Notes under the pieces: model-generated
Database searches by the model: none
What the model was told of the DNA's origin: nothing
Seen by the model: the letters and a program-made list of their open reading frames with translations, nothing else
Made by a program: the position numbers and the translations under genes
Source: Phyto melanocephala
Taxonomy: Eukaryota; Arthropoda; Insecta; Diptera; Rhinophoridae
Reading direction: 5' to 3'
Length of the DNA stretch: 64,000 bases
Assembly: GCA_941918925.1 (NCBI GenBank)
Contig: OW799233.1
Span: forward strand, 147,004,223-147,068,222
In this document: positions 24,894-36,569 of the stretch, in pieces
How positions within the stretch are numbered: position 1 is the stretch's first letter
Layout of the letters: every line of letters begins with the position of its first letter

Positions 24894-26911
24894 CCCTTAT
24901 CCTGTATTCATGGGTCAAAATTGCCCAAACAATTTTTATTGCTCATTGTTTCTATGAAAAATAAATGAATTTGCTTAAAATTTATATAGAATTATTTTTT
25001 TATTCAATAGTGTATATACATATATATATATATAAAAGATTTCATTTCAAGACCTTTTCGTAATGTCTGAACCAAAAAAGTTACGCATATTGTACACATA
25101 AGTCAAAATTACCCAACACTATTAAGTCAATACACACACACACAGATAAGTGTCAATAATAGAAGAATATGATTTTTAAAATGGGGATTCACATAATTTT
25201 ATACATTGGTTTTTTGAAAGCATAAGAAAACTTTTATTTTTAATTTTTTTCCTAGTCGAGTTTGAGTGTTTGCGGTGAATGCACAAATACATATATACAT
25301 TGCAAATAAGTGGTTATATCAAAAAATGAAACCAGAAAAAATCGGAGCTTTACTTATGGAGTCTGATTTGGAAGAGGAAGCACCTAGTGATACGTTAAGT
25401 GAAGATGAGGAAGATATCGTTTCTGAAGTTGGTTCCATTTAAGATCCAAATAAATCATCTAGCTCTAGTGAGGAAAACGATGAAATTCCAAGCCAATCTG
25501 GGAAAGGATCTCAAATGGAAAATATATATGGTCAGAAACATCAACAATCAAAGAAGTTGAAAGATATGCTAAGGAGAATACTATGGTTCTTCCTCCTGGA
25601 TCTACGCGTTTTGCTATTTCTAGAGTTGACAGCATAAAATCATCGTTTCTTCTGTTTATGTCAAATGAAATTATAAAAATAATTATTGATATGTCTTATA
25701 CCCATGGTAAATATAAAAAGTTTCATCCGATTTAGCATTTAGATTTTTGAAAATAATAATCGAGCCATATTTTGGAATTCTTTTACTACCTGGAGTATAT
25801 CGTTACCATGGTAAAGCCTTGGAGTCTTTATGGGATGATCAGAAGGGTCGGCCGCTATTCAAATCGACAATGAGTTTGAGAAGATTTCAGAATATATCAA
25901 AAGTGATGCGATTTGATAAAAAGTCCGATAGAAACGAAAGACGAGCTCGCGATAAACTTGCTCCTATCAGAGATTTTTGGAACCGATGGGAAGGCAATTA
26001 ACAGAAAATGTTCAATCCTTGTTACTGTGTCACATTGGATGAGCAACTAGTAACATACCGAGGACATTGCCCATTTAAACAGTATATACCATCAAAACCA
26101 GGAAAATATTGCATACAAATTTGGGCTTTGTGCGATTCAAAAACAAGCTATGCATGGGCGCTACAAGGGTATACTGGTAAAGATAGAAAATGCAAACCAG
26201 TAAAGAATCAAGGACGTCGCGTCGTTTTAGATCTGGTTAAAGATTTAAAAGGGCATAATATTACCTGTGATACTTTTTTTAGTTCTCATGAATTGGGTAC
26301 TGAGTTTCTGAAACGAAATAAGTATATCAATGGTTGGTATCATCTGAAAAAACAAAACATTTTTACCTGCACTCATTTCGCATCTAAAAAATAAACCAGA
26401 GTATTATTCACACTTTTTTTTGACAATGAAAATAGGACTACTATATTTGGATATGTACCTGAGAAAAATCGATCTGTTTTATTGCTAAGTACACAAAGAA
26501 ATTAGAACTGATACCAAAAAGCCTGAGATAATTAATTTCTATAATGAAACTAAATCTGGAGTTGATACATTTGATCAATTAATAAGGACAAACAGCTGTA
26601 AGTGAAGATCTAATCGATAGCATCAGGCATTACTGTGTAATATTTTGGATATATCGGCATATAATTCTTACGTAATTTCTTCAAAGCAGTTTGAAGAGGC
26701 GACGTTGTTCTTTTTGTTTTAGTCGCTCAAATAGCACAAAATATTCAAACAAATTTACAAAATGTATTAAATTTATTTGTAAAAATCATTCCGAAACTTC
26801 CATTATATGCATTGGATGTAATAAAAAATAAACTGAATTAACATATACATATGTATATGAACTTTCTATATTGGGCAAAATTGACCCACAAGTACCATAT
26901 GCGGATAAGGG
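24894..26911 (+). mobile_element. piggyBac-family transposon, both ends and TTAA sites present
   Basis: The element is 2018 bp and flanked on each side by TTAA (24890-24893, 26912-26915), the piggyBac target sequence. The ends are inverted: both start CCCTTATCC, and both have an inner block GGGTCAAAATTGCCCAA (left) or GGGTCAATTTTGCCCAA (right, other strand), set 6 bp further in on the right. Extra copies of the inner motif occur inside (AGTCAAAATTACCCAA at 25101). It contains one decayed transposase gene. Short TA (25012-25034) and CA (25131-25142) simple repeats lie in the 5' untranslated part. Confidence 0.88.
25326..26831 (+). pseudogene. piggyBac transposase pseudogene
   Basis: The acidic N-terminus starts at ATG 25326 (MKPEKIGALLMESDLEEEAP) and stops at 25440. 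Later pieces: YFGILLLPGVYRYHGKALES and WDDQKGRPLFKSTMSLRRFQ (25747-26001, stop); then 26008-26394 with TLDEQLVTYRGHCPFKQYIP, IPSKPGKY and CDTFFSS; then FGYVPEKNRSVLLLST; SGVDTFDQLIR; and a C-terminal Cys-rich tail C-K-N-H...C-I-G-C ending at 26831. The four Asp residues expected for piggyBac are all present (codons 26038, 26269, 26564, 26573); spacing of the first two is 78 residues and of the last two 3. At least four stops or frameshifts break it, so it is inactive. Confidence 0.88.
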
Positions 26912-26915
26912 TTAA

Positions 26916-27732
26916 GTTAATTTTATCATTTTAGCAATTGGGACATACTTTAGGTTGGGAGATTTTTTAATCCCCAGTAGCAGTGAAAAATATAATTGGG
27001 AAAACTGTAAAACATACTATAAGAATCAATAAAAACTAATTTTTTTTTTGCGATATTTTACCAAAGTTAAACATATATTTCAAGTCCTTAAATTCGTTTT
27101 TATGACAAACATACCTTCGTGTTAGGCAATAATAATAATTTTATTGTTTTATATTAAAGCAGCTTAAATAGCAAAAACAATTGTTGTTATTATCCATCTT
27201 TTCTGTATTCCTTTCTATTTGTGCTGTCATCTCAACCACCCACAAGCACAGCACAAAAACAAAGCAAGAACGATAAACAAGAGGTTAGAGCTACGACAAC
27301 GGCATCTATTTATTTGCTAGAAAACAATTTATTTAGGTTTTTTTCTTCCCTTTTATATCATAGATGTTGTTCTTTGTTTGGTGATATTTTTTTCCTCTTG
27401 CTAAATCAAGCAAGCATCCAACACCACCTGATGCATGCCTACTGAAGTGGCATTAAACTGTAGCAACAAATGTTGACATCAACACCTTTTGCAAAATATC
27501 TAAGCTCATATGTCTGTACGTTGTATTGCTATAAATTATAGAGTCACAAAAAAGGAAAGATACCTTTATTTAAAATTTTTTTCTTTCAAAAAACTTAAAG
27601 ACAGGTAAGTAAAAGAAATTCTTCTATTCATATTAACAATGAGAAAATTTCCAGAAAAGGTAATGAAAAAAATTATAAAAAAAGAGATTAATTGAATATT
27701 TTCTATAAAAATAAAATAAATAAGAATGTTAA
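26916..27732. other. no gene seen
   Basis: AT-rich. A 74-codon frame at 27221-27445 has no recognisable motif. The CAAC-rich stretch near 27230-27300 is of the kind found in fly untranslated regions, but this is not evidence of a gene. Confidence 0.4.
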
Positions 27733-27767
27733 TAAAGGGTGGGCCAATTAAAAGTTTAAATTAAAAA

Positions 27768-30469
27768 CAAGTAAGAGCACTATATTCGGCTGTGCCGAAT
27801 CTTTTATACCCACCACCAATTTTGTGTACATTTAAAGCACAATATTTATTATTTTGTTAATCATTATGGAATAATCTGTTTATAATAAAATATGTATCAC
27901 TTTCTTTGTAGAGAGTGGTTAAATTTTAATGGCCCATGTTGAAGGTGAACTACACCTAGTCTTTAAATTTGTTTTCTGCATTTCACTTGACAATTCTCAA
28001 TTTCAAACTTACTCAATTTGAACCGTGGAAAGATACGCAATCGAGCAACGCTTTTAAATATTAAAGATTTTTATAAAAATGGGCGTTCATATCAAAATGC
28101 ATTTTGTGCACTTCGTGATTCTTTTGGTCAACATAATCGTTCGAATTCGTCCACAATCGTGAGAATTGTAAAAAATATTTAAATGTCTGCAAAGCAGGTC
28201 TGTATGAAATGTGAAAACCATCTTAGTGAATCTTGTGAATGCCATCTTAGTTCGTTGAATGGGAAACATTGCTGTTTATCACGATAACGTGGCAAAAGAG
28301 CAAGCAACCTCGACTCATCATCGTGCCCAACAATTGAGCATCAACAGTGTGATTGAAAATTTGGACGATCGGATCGTGGTGTGCCGCCTAGGTTGGGGGG
28401 CCATTTGGCCGATATTTTGTTCCATACATAATTGAAGCATACAAATATTATCATTATAAAAATAAATGATAAAAATTTCATAATAATTTTATTCAAAATC
28501 AACATAGTCCCTTAAAATTAAACCACCCATTATAACTTCGGTATGCTAGTAAAATGTTTTCGAAAATTTAGTCTTTCAATGAAAGTGGCCGTTAAAATAC
28601 GCGTGTCAATAAAGTTTCTGCTAATAAACATAACTTAGATATTTCAATATAGTCATTTAGTATTCCAAAATCTTTATTCATAGAGAATTTACATGAATTT
28701 AAGAGGAAGAAAGTGAATTTAAAGTTAAATTTTAAGGGCCACAGGGTGATTTAAAATATACATTCTCTGCATTTTTCTAAAACGGGAAATTTATTAGTAA
28801 GATTTTGTTTTTTAAACTTCTATAACATTTTGCTTTTAAAAGATTTTCAAACGAAATAAGTTTTGTATAATTTTAAAATTTGTTAGCCATTAGTACATGA
28901 AAATAAATTGTTTATAGTGTTTAGAGATAATTTTTTTTTACTTAAGTCAAAATTTTCCTAAATTCCCATTTTTAATAGAGCATAACTTCAGGAGAACATA
29001 AGCATAAGTTGTTAGCATGCCATCTAGTAGTTGCTAGTAGAGTCATCTATCTTATCATCTTTATCTTATATTTAGCTACAGTACAATAAATGGCGCAGTG
29101 TAAGATGAATAAATGCTAATATATATGACTAATATATTTTTATAAAAATTTAAAAGAAAAAGTGTGCGTGGCACATCTATTTTCCGTTATAACGAAGACT
29201 TTGACCAAAAAGCCATGTTTGCAAAATTTCAGAATCGTACATATATACACTGTGCGGTATATATTTTCGTACATTTTTATCTATAACTCTTTTCCTAATT
29301 CATAGATTTAAGCGATTTTCAGGGAAAAATATTCTTTTGACTCGATAAATATATATTCGAAGTTTCATGACTACGTTTATGCGTAGGACACAATTCAAAA
29401 GTGAAAGTGGGCGTTATAGTAGGCGTGTCAAAGTTGTTTTTGCTAATGAGTACAACTTAGGTGTTTCAATATAGTCCTTTATTATTCCAAAATCTTTATT
29501 AATAGAGAAATTATATGAATTTAAGGTAAAACGTTATATGGGAGGTGGGCGTAAAAGTGGGCGTGGCACCTTAATTTTTTGGCATAGTAATGAAATTGCA
29601 TAGGGGGATAGACGTAGCAAAACTTATCATCATACCTCTAATTTTAGCGGTTTTATGAGCTTTTAAATTTCATTAACGGTAGATAACGTGAAAAGTGGGC
29701 GTTATAGTAGGCGTATCAAAGTTATTTTTGCGAATGAGTACAACTGAGGTGTTTCAATAAAGGCCTTTAATATTCCAAAATCTTTATTAATAGAGAAATT
29801 ATATGAATTTTAGGTAAAACGTTATATGGGAGGTGGGCGTAAAAGTGGGCGTGGCACATTGATTTGCCGTTACAAGAAGGCGTGTCACCAAAAAGCAAAG
29901 TGTGCAAAATTTCAGAGTCGTACATCCAATTTTGTTGCTTTTATGACGTTTTTGTTTTTAAATATACCAAAAAATACACTGTGCGGTATAAATTTTCGTA
30001 CATTTTGATCGATAACTCCTCTCCTAATGCATATATTGAGACAATTTTCGGGGAAAAATATTGTCTTTACCCAGGAAATATACATTCGAAGTTTTATGAG
30101 TCTACGTTAAGGCGTTTGGACACAATTCCATTTTATTCGATGTTCGAAGGACACGGTTTTTTCGACCTACTCTTGCTTTTCGAGCTATAACTCTCTTCCT
30201 AATATTCCGATTTAGCCCATTTTCAATACCAAACAAACCTTGTCTATAAGAAAGATTCTTGTAAAATTTGAGCCCCCTAGCTTTTTCGGTGCGACCTCTA
30301 TCATGCTTTCAACAGACGGACAGACGGACGGACATAGCTAGATCGTCATAAAATCAAACCCCGATTCAGAATATATATACTTTATGGGGTCTAAAATGGA
30401 TATTTCGATGTGTTACAAACGAAATGACAAAATGAATATACCCCCACCATTTTTTTGGTGGCGGGTATA
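27768..30469 (-). mobile_element. Helentron-like non-autonomous element, family A copy 4
   Basis: Full-ended copy. The 5' subterminal repeat is near 30441-30469 (tttttttggtggcgggtata), and the 3' hairpin is perfect at 27784-27800. It carries the 620-bp deleted mariner at the same base as copy 2. It is longer than copy 2 because the block preceding the 5' conserved part occurs twice (about 29163-29395 and 29853-30190), each with tacactgtgcggtat, and because about 450 bp near 28713-29160 have no match in copy 2. Minisatellite units start at about 28575, 29401 and 29690. The 108-codon frame at 29864-30190 is a repeat by-product. Confidence 0.8.
27911..28530 (+). mobile_element. internally deleted mariner inside family A copy 4
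   Basis: Same element, orientation and host position as 12008-12626. Inverted ends are GAGAGTGGTTAAATTTTAAT (27911) and, on the other strand, ATGGGTGGTTTAATTTTAAG (28530), with TA outside (27909-27910, 28531-28532). It retains the start of the transposase, a THHRAQQLSI block near 28312-28341 and a C-terminal ENLDDRIVVC segment followed by GAIWPIF. The catalytic core is deleted. Confidence 0.8.
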
Positions 30470-30529
30470 AAAATGCAATAAACACAAATGGTTTAAAATT
30501 TTGCCAATTTTTTTTTTATTTTGTTGGAA

Positions 30530-31150
30530 GTACAATTGTTTCGGCAAGAAATGAAATATTATTTCATTCGTATGGCTACCGCGGCTAGGCTAATTGTACC
30601 CCATTCAATCGGACCAATTATCGAGCACTTTTTCGAATATATGGGGTTACATCCCTGCAATGGCATCACGAATGTTGGCCTTCAAATGCTCAATTGTCTC
30701 TGGTTTGTCTGCATAATACTTGTATTTAAAGGCACCCCACAGAAAATAGTCCAAGAGTTTCAAATTGCTACTTCTTGGCGGCCAATTGAAATCACCATTT
30801 CGGTTAATTAAACGGCCATCAAACGCTTTACGCAATAAATCGAGATGTGTGGTAAGTTGCACCATCTTGTTGAAACCAAATATCGTTCATATCAATACCA
30901 TTAAAAGTTGTCATGGTGCGATATATTCCTCCATTGGCCTTAATGGCTGCGCCGTCCACATTTACAAAAAAATATGAGCCGATGATGCCACCTTTCTATA
31001 CAGTCACTTCATTTTATTTACTTCCGTAAGACCACCTTTGGCCCAAATATTGCAATTTTGCTAATCAAAGTACCGACTAAGACGAAAATAAGCTTCATCC
31101 GAAAAGATGATTTTCTTGTACGACATTTTCGACCAAAAAATCCAATAAAT
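30530..31150 (-). pseudogene. mariner transposase remnant (DD41D type)
   Basis: Minus-strand fragments, N to C: FSDEAYFRLSRYFD with stop then QNCNIWAKG near 31045-31110; a GIIGSYFF-like stretch; NGIDMNDIWFQQDGATYHTS near 30860-30900; then DLLRKAFDGRLINRNGDFNW, PPRSSNLKLLDYFLWGAFKY and YADKPETIEHLKANIRDAIA; and a C-terminus resembling HIFEKVLDNW and PSRGSHTNEIIF near 30560-30620. The three catalytic Asp positions are present. Stops and frame changes (for example right after QQDGA) inactivate it, and the DNA-binding N-terminus is missing. Confidence 0.75.
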
Positions 31151-31296
31151 CCCAACGTTACTCAAGCGTAAATCAATTCATTTCCTATAGCGGAGATAAT
31201 ATACTGAATTTTGTGACAAAACAGAATGACATAAGTATTGCCAGTTTCGAAATAACCACTGGTTCAAATTGAAACCCATAGATGACCCACCCTTTA

Positions 31297-31699
31297 AAGC
31301 AAAATTATGCAAAACTTTATTCCAAAAGAACTTGTAACGAAAAAATAATACTAATCAGCAATTTTCATCAAATAACATTATTCGAAAATGTAAAAAAATA
31401 TAAAATTTATTAAAACTTATCTACAAAAAATTATATTTATATCAAGATATCGGAATATCGTATAGTGAAAATGTTACACAAAATTACAATTTATGATTAA
31501 TTTATAAAAAAAATATACAGAAAAATGTCACTTATGTCGAAATTTTAAAATCTTCAGATGAGGCAAAAAACTGTTTTTAATTGCAGTTTAGGTGAATTTA
31601 AAACTTGTTTTTTTTTATTTAATTAAAAATTGTATTAAAAAAGATTATCAACTCAAAATACAACAAAATTTGATTGAAACACGAAGGCATAACACAATA
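31297..31699. other. AT-rich DNA, no gene seen
   Basis: Spacer between the mariner and the PIF/Harbinger element; nothing recognised. Confidence 0.5.
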
Positions 31700-31702
31700 T
31701 AA

Positions 31703-32630
31703 CACCATTGACAGACGACAGAGTTAATTTGCATCAGAATCTCAATTATGCAAATTAGAATTTTGCTGGGACAGACGACAGTTTTTGCATTTACTAAACA
31801 GCTGTTTGTTTCTCAACTAATTTTTTTACATTAACATCGAGATCAAATGGATGGAGGGCAAAAAGTACATATAACAGCTATGCTGTTGGTGAAAAATACC
31901 TATTTATTGAAACAGAGCTAATAATAAAGCATAATGCAAAAATTGTAAATGCACTAGCAATTAAAAATCTGAACATGTTGCTACAAGTTGGGATGGCAGT
32001 AGGACACTCTGAAATGAGAGAAAGTAAATTGTGGTAATTTGTAGGTTTAATGATATCTTTTTACGGAGGTTATAATTCATATGTATATGGTATTTTTTAA
32101 AGGACCGTAACAGCACTTTTTGGGAGTGTGCCGTGCTTACGTTGGACGATACCAGATTTAAGGAAAACTTTCGCCTAAACAGAAAGGCATTCCAAAAAAT
32201 TTGTAAAAAAGTTCAACATAACGAAAGCTTAGATTCCAATATGAGGCCTTATATATCACTCAAACAGAGAGTGGCACTAGAATTGCTTGCATTGGAATCG
32301 GCAGAGGAATATAGAACTGTCGGCAGTTTATTTGGTGTGGGATGCAGTACCGTTGATTTAAATATTTGTTATTTTTTTTGCTAAACAAAATTAAAACCAC
32401 TTGCCTTTGCTGACTCTGAATCCATTTTAAGTTTACAAAAATTAACAATTTGACAACAGCTGATTGATTGCCGACCATCTTGCCATTTTGAAATAGCTAA
32501 ATTCAGTATAAGTTCAATATGATTTAGTGCATTTACGTGAAATCTAATACACATTGGGATGGGGATAATTCATAAGTTAATTTGAATTAAGACTTTTAAT
32601 GCAAATTAACGCTGTCGTCTGTCTATGGTA
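31703..32630 (+). mobile_element. PIF/Harbinger transposon, deletion derivative
   Basis: Inverted ends: CACCATTGACAGACGACAGA at 31703 and, on the other strand, TACCATAGACAGACGACAGC from 32630, continuing with GTTAATTTGCAT on both sides. The 3-bp sequence TAA lies outside each end (31700-31702, 32631-32633), the usual PIF/Harbinger target duplication. The word GACAGACGACAG recurs inside at 31770-31781. The element is 928 bp and holds the N-terminal part of a Harbinger transposase, so most of the catalytic domain has been lost. Confidence 0.82.
32113..32384 (+). pseudogene. PIF/Harbinger (HARBI1-like) transposase N-terminal fragment
   Basis: The frame reads TFWECAVLTLDDTRFKENFR then KAFQKICKKV, RPYISLKQRVALELLALES and YRTVGSLFGVGCSTV before running into non-homologous sequence and a stop. 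The 'FR...F..IC', 'R..I....RVA..L..L' and 'LFGVG.STV' signatures are those of the helix-turn-helix region that precedes the DDE nuclease domain of HARBI1-like transposases. The nuclease domain is deleted. An upstream Met is not obvious; the frame is open from about 32113. Confidence 0.75.
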
Positions 32631-32633
32631 TAA

Positions 32634-34004
32634 GGCATAAAATTAACATTTATTTATCTGCGAATTGCGGTTACCTGATGAAAATTTTCATACTCGAATA
32701 AAGGCTTAACTCAAAATTAAAAATTAAATAAAAAAAAAATACTCTTTTTTTGATGTCAGCGTAGTAACTAAAATATCACGAAAATTGTGACAATGATTTT
32801 TACGATGAATGTGTAGGGAATACTTTCACAATAAATAGATATGAATTTTGTAATTAGTTTTTTTTTTGCAAAAAGTGATTTTTGAATTTCTAAATTTTAC
32901 CCTCTTGTTGTATAAATTATTAATTAAATTTTGATTGACGCGTTTATAAATTTCATAAGATTATTTTAAATATGTTGCTTCGCTAACAATAATATCCTTT
33001 GAATATCTGATATAAGTACCTCCGTCAAAAAAATTTATTTCTTTGAACGCTATTGTATTGTGTTAATATACCAAAGCACAAAAAAAAAGTAACAAAGAAG
33101 CATTTTATTCGTTATAAAATTTTTATATTTAAACTCATAATTCGTGCGTAAATACATATGTATGTATACTTATGTATCTGAATTTTTACTGGCATAACAA
33201 TTTATTCCCTTCACATATATAAGTATGCAAAAAACATATTACCATACCGTTTCGCAATTTATAGGTAATATTGGCATATAAATATATTACGCTCTTTTTT
33301 TAACAAAAAAAAAAATCATTGAATATATGTATAAAGGGTTATACATTTTACATTTACCCTTAACGGATAGAGTCGTAAAAACCGAAATATAAATTGCTTT
33401 GAATATTATTTACAAACCCATAATTTGTTCAGTAAATCGATTTTTAAATGTTTCTTTTAAATGGCCCACACCTGCTATACACTTACCATTCATCCGATGA
33501 GTGAGTAATCAAGTTAACACATCAAATTGAATAAATATGTCATAAACTGAATATGCCAAGGTAATTATTTTAATGTCTCTTTTCCTTTTCTTTATGCATA
33601 TTTGATGTAAGGAAAATTTGTCAATTTTTTATATGACCATAATAAAAATACATGCATATGTACTTACTTATATATCTTTTCTCTACTAAATTTTAGCATC
33701 AAAAGATAATAAATATAAAATCAAGTGTCCAAGAGAAAGGAAAATAGTGGGATGAGGAAAAAAAAAAAACATAAAAAATTTATCGTTTGCAAAGCATATG
33801 CTCAACACCATTAATGGACAGTTTTTAAACATTCCTTTGTATTATTTATCAAAAATTAATGTTATGTACAACATAAGTATTCTTGTATATGTAGATAAAT
33901 TTGAGAAATGTTTTCTTCCAAGAAAGTTATTATTTTAATTATTTTTAAAATAGAAAACTTCAGAAAAATTTAGTGAAATAGAAAATTTTGCATAAACAAA
34001 CAAT
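32634..34004. other. AT-rich DNA, no gene seen
   Basis: Nothing recognised in 1.4 kb apart from poly-A/T and CATA-type simple stretches near 33150-33190. Confidence 0.5.
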
Positions 34005-34525
34005 TTATCGCTGCGGCCATGCCGGCTCTGGTAGTAACCTTCACCATCTTGAAAATAATTATCCAGTTTGTCCTAAACAAGTCATCTTCAATTTTAACTA
34101 TTTCATAGTGTACTGCTGATCAAACACTTTCATTTGATACCCATATTATAAGAGTAAAATTTTTACACAATTTCCCTCTTATTTATATGAAATAAGTTTT
34201 ATTATTTTTTATAATAATCTTACCCGTTTAATGCCATCCCATTGTAAAATAAATACGTTAATGTATGTGTGTATCAATAATTAAAAATAATATAAAAAAA
34301 AATTCCTCTGCCGGGATTGGAAACTAGATTTGTTCTAACCAGTATACTATGTTTGTATGGACGTGATGTAAAAAAACTAGGTGATCTTGGTTTCTTTCTC
34401 ATATCGCAGTTTAATATTTTGAGAAGGGAGGGTTCAAAAAAATTTTACATGGACAGATGGACATTTGCCTTATGGGGTCGCACACAAATATTGTAGAAAT
34501 TTCCCATAGAATGACATAGCTTTAT
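34005..34525 (-). mobile_element. Helentron-like family B relic, copy B2
   Basis: It starts (plus-strand left) with a decayed hairpin end (cggccatgccggctc) then taaccttcaccatctt. It has a unit with gtactgctgatcaaacac and catttgatacccatattata (near 34110-34150), and the word catcccattgtaaaat shared with copy B6. Next comes a tRNA-like piece (34309-34352, with accagtatactatg), then gacagatggacatttgcctt and atggggtcgcacac, the 5' conserved block of these elements. Confidence 0.6.
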
Positions 34526-35327
34526 ACTCTTGCACTCTCTATGTAAAGGTATACTCTAACTTCGGACTTGGAGAGACAAAATCAACGATTTGAAATATTT
34601 TTTTAAGTGATTAAAGTTATCCCCTTTTACACTTTATTATAGTAAATCCGCATAGAATCAAGTGACACTTATATTAACACTAACTTTCTAAAAATAAAAT
34701 ACTAACTGTAAAATTTTTATTAAATCAATAAGTGAGCCAAAACTCAAAATTAACCTTTAACGCTAGAATTGTATCAAAACGAAAAAATTTTGTGTAAACG
34801 ATAAATTTGTGCTTATTAAGAATCGATGGCCAATGCACTTGTAGAACTTTGTAGAAGTGTTTGTTATATTGTTAATTTTTATTGGTTTTTCTTTCTTTTA
34901 GACCTTTCTGTTTTTTGGTTACCAGATCATGTTTTAAGTTGTAGTTTTCATTAACAGAAATAGGGTTTAAGGACACGCTTCATTTTAAAGTTGATTGTAA
35001 ATTTGGATACCGTTTGACTAGCTTGCGCAAGACAGTGGTATGATAAAGTTAAAAAAATAATAATTAATTAAAAATAATGTTAAAACATATGTATGCAAAA
35101 CACAAAAGTTATATTTTAATAAAAAAAACTGGTTTCACTATACAAAATAAGCTTGCTAAATCTATCTAAAACCTTTTTTGATTAGTTTTAAGTAGATTTT
35201 ATGAAAGACATCCATGTTTTCGTTGTACGAAATTCAGTGCTACCAAGTAAAAAAAAAACTAAAAACCCCTGCTAATGTTAAATAAAAATTTTGGAAGTGA
35301 AATAATTTTAATTTAGCAAATAAGGGT
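34526..35327. other. AT-rich DNA, no gene seen
   Basis: Nothing recognised. Confidence 0.5.
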
Positions 35328-35797
35328 TCTATATTCCATTATGACGAAGCTAATAATACCCTTCACCATTATGTGCAAATGACCACATCGTTGCTTACCC
35401 TAGATTTCAGATTTCATGTTATAAGCTATTTTCTTTATAGTCTTTGTATTCGATTTTGTATTTTAACATATTTGACTGTATTATACTAGTCAAGCCCTTT
35501 CATTTGATACCCATATTATGGGGTTAAAATATATCCGCCATTTTCTTTTAGACACCATCTTTAAGTTCACTCTTGATTAATGGTCTACTGGTGAATCCCT
35601 TTCATTTAATACCAATATTAGGGGAACCAGAAGATACATTTTGAAATATCAGATATGACCCGTATAGATTATTATTGACTACCATTTTACATTAGCGGCC
35701 ATAATGGACTTAAATTTTTTATAGTATATTAAATTCAGCTAGTCCATTTATTTGATACACACATGTTAGATCTCTCGGTTGTATAAAAATTAAAAAA
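35328..35797 (-). mobile_element. Helentron-like family B relic, copy B3
   Basis: It opens with a decayed hairpin (attatgacgaagctaat), then aatacccttcaccattatgt and gaccacatcgttgcttaccc. Three units follow with 'tactagtcaagccctttcat ... gatacccatatta' (near 35480), 'tggtctactggtgaatccct' (35590) and 'attcagctagtcc' (35735). The 5' part is missing. It abuts family A copy 5 directly. Confidence 0.6.
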
Positions 35798-36569
35798 TAT
35801 ACCCGCCACCAAAAAGGAATTGTGAGGGTATATTCATTTTGTCATTCCGTTTGTAACACATCGAAATATCCATTTTAGACCCTATAAAGTATATATATTC
35901 TGAATCAAGGTTTGATTTTATGACGATCTAGTTATGTCTGTCCGTCTGTTGAAAGCACGATAGAGGTCGGACCAAAAAAGCTACAGGGCTGTGTCCTTCC
36001 AACATCGAATTAAATGCAATTGTGTACAAACGCATTAACGTAGAGTCATGAAACTTCGAGCATATATTTCCTGAGTAAAAACAATATTTTCCCTGAAAAT
36101 TACTAATATGCTTTAGGAAAGGAGTTATATATGGAAATGTACGAAAATTTATACCGCACAGTGTATTTTTCGGTATATATAAAATTTAAAACCTAAAAAC
36201 ACTGCCCAAATTAGATGTACGATTCTAAAATTTTGCAAACGTTGCTTTCGGGTTTTGTTCTAACGGAAAATAAATGTGACACGCTCACTTTTACGCCCAC
36301 CTACCATATAACGCTTTAACTAAAATTCGTATAGTTTCTCTATCAATAAAGATTTTGAAATAATAATGGACTATATTAAGATATCTAAGTTGTATGCATT
36401 AGCAGAAACAACTTCGACACGCCTAGTATAACGCCCACTTTTCACGTTATCTACTGTTAATGAAACATAAAAGCTCATAAAACCGACAAAATTATAAGTA
36501 TGATGATGTAATTTGCTAAATAAAGGGTCCCCCATCTTACGTTTTTTTTCAACTAGTGCTTATTTCGTG

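Larger units (their letters stand above)
27735..31294 (-). mobile_element. mariner (DD41D type) split by a Helentron-like insertion
   Basis: The left end AAGGGTGGGCCAATTAAAAG at 27735 and the right end, read on the minus strand, AAGGGTGGGTCATCTATGGG from 31294 are inverted repeats (about 21 of 28 positions identical), with TA outside each (27733-27734, 31295-31296). The right part carries the transposase remnant on the minus strand. The left end is separated from it only because a family A element occupies 27768-30469. Without that insert the mariner is about 0.86 kb, shorter than the roughly 1.3 kb expected, and its N-terminal region is missing. Confidence 0.72.

Noticed and set aside
29826..30190. 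60- and 108-codon frames
   Set aside because: They lie in the conserved non-coding block of a Helentron-like element; the equivalent sequence is not open in the sister copies.
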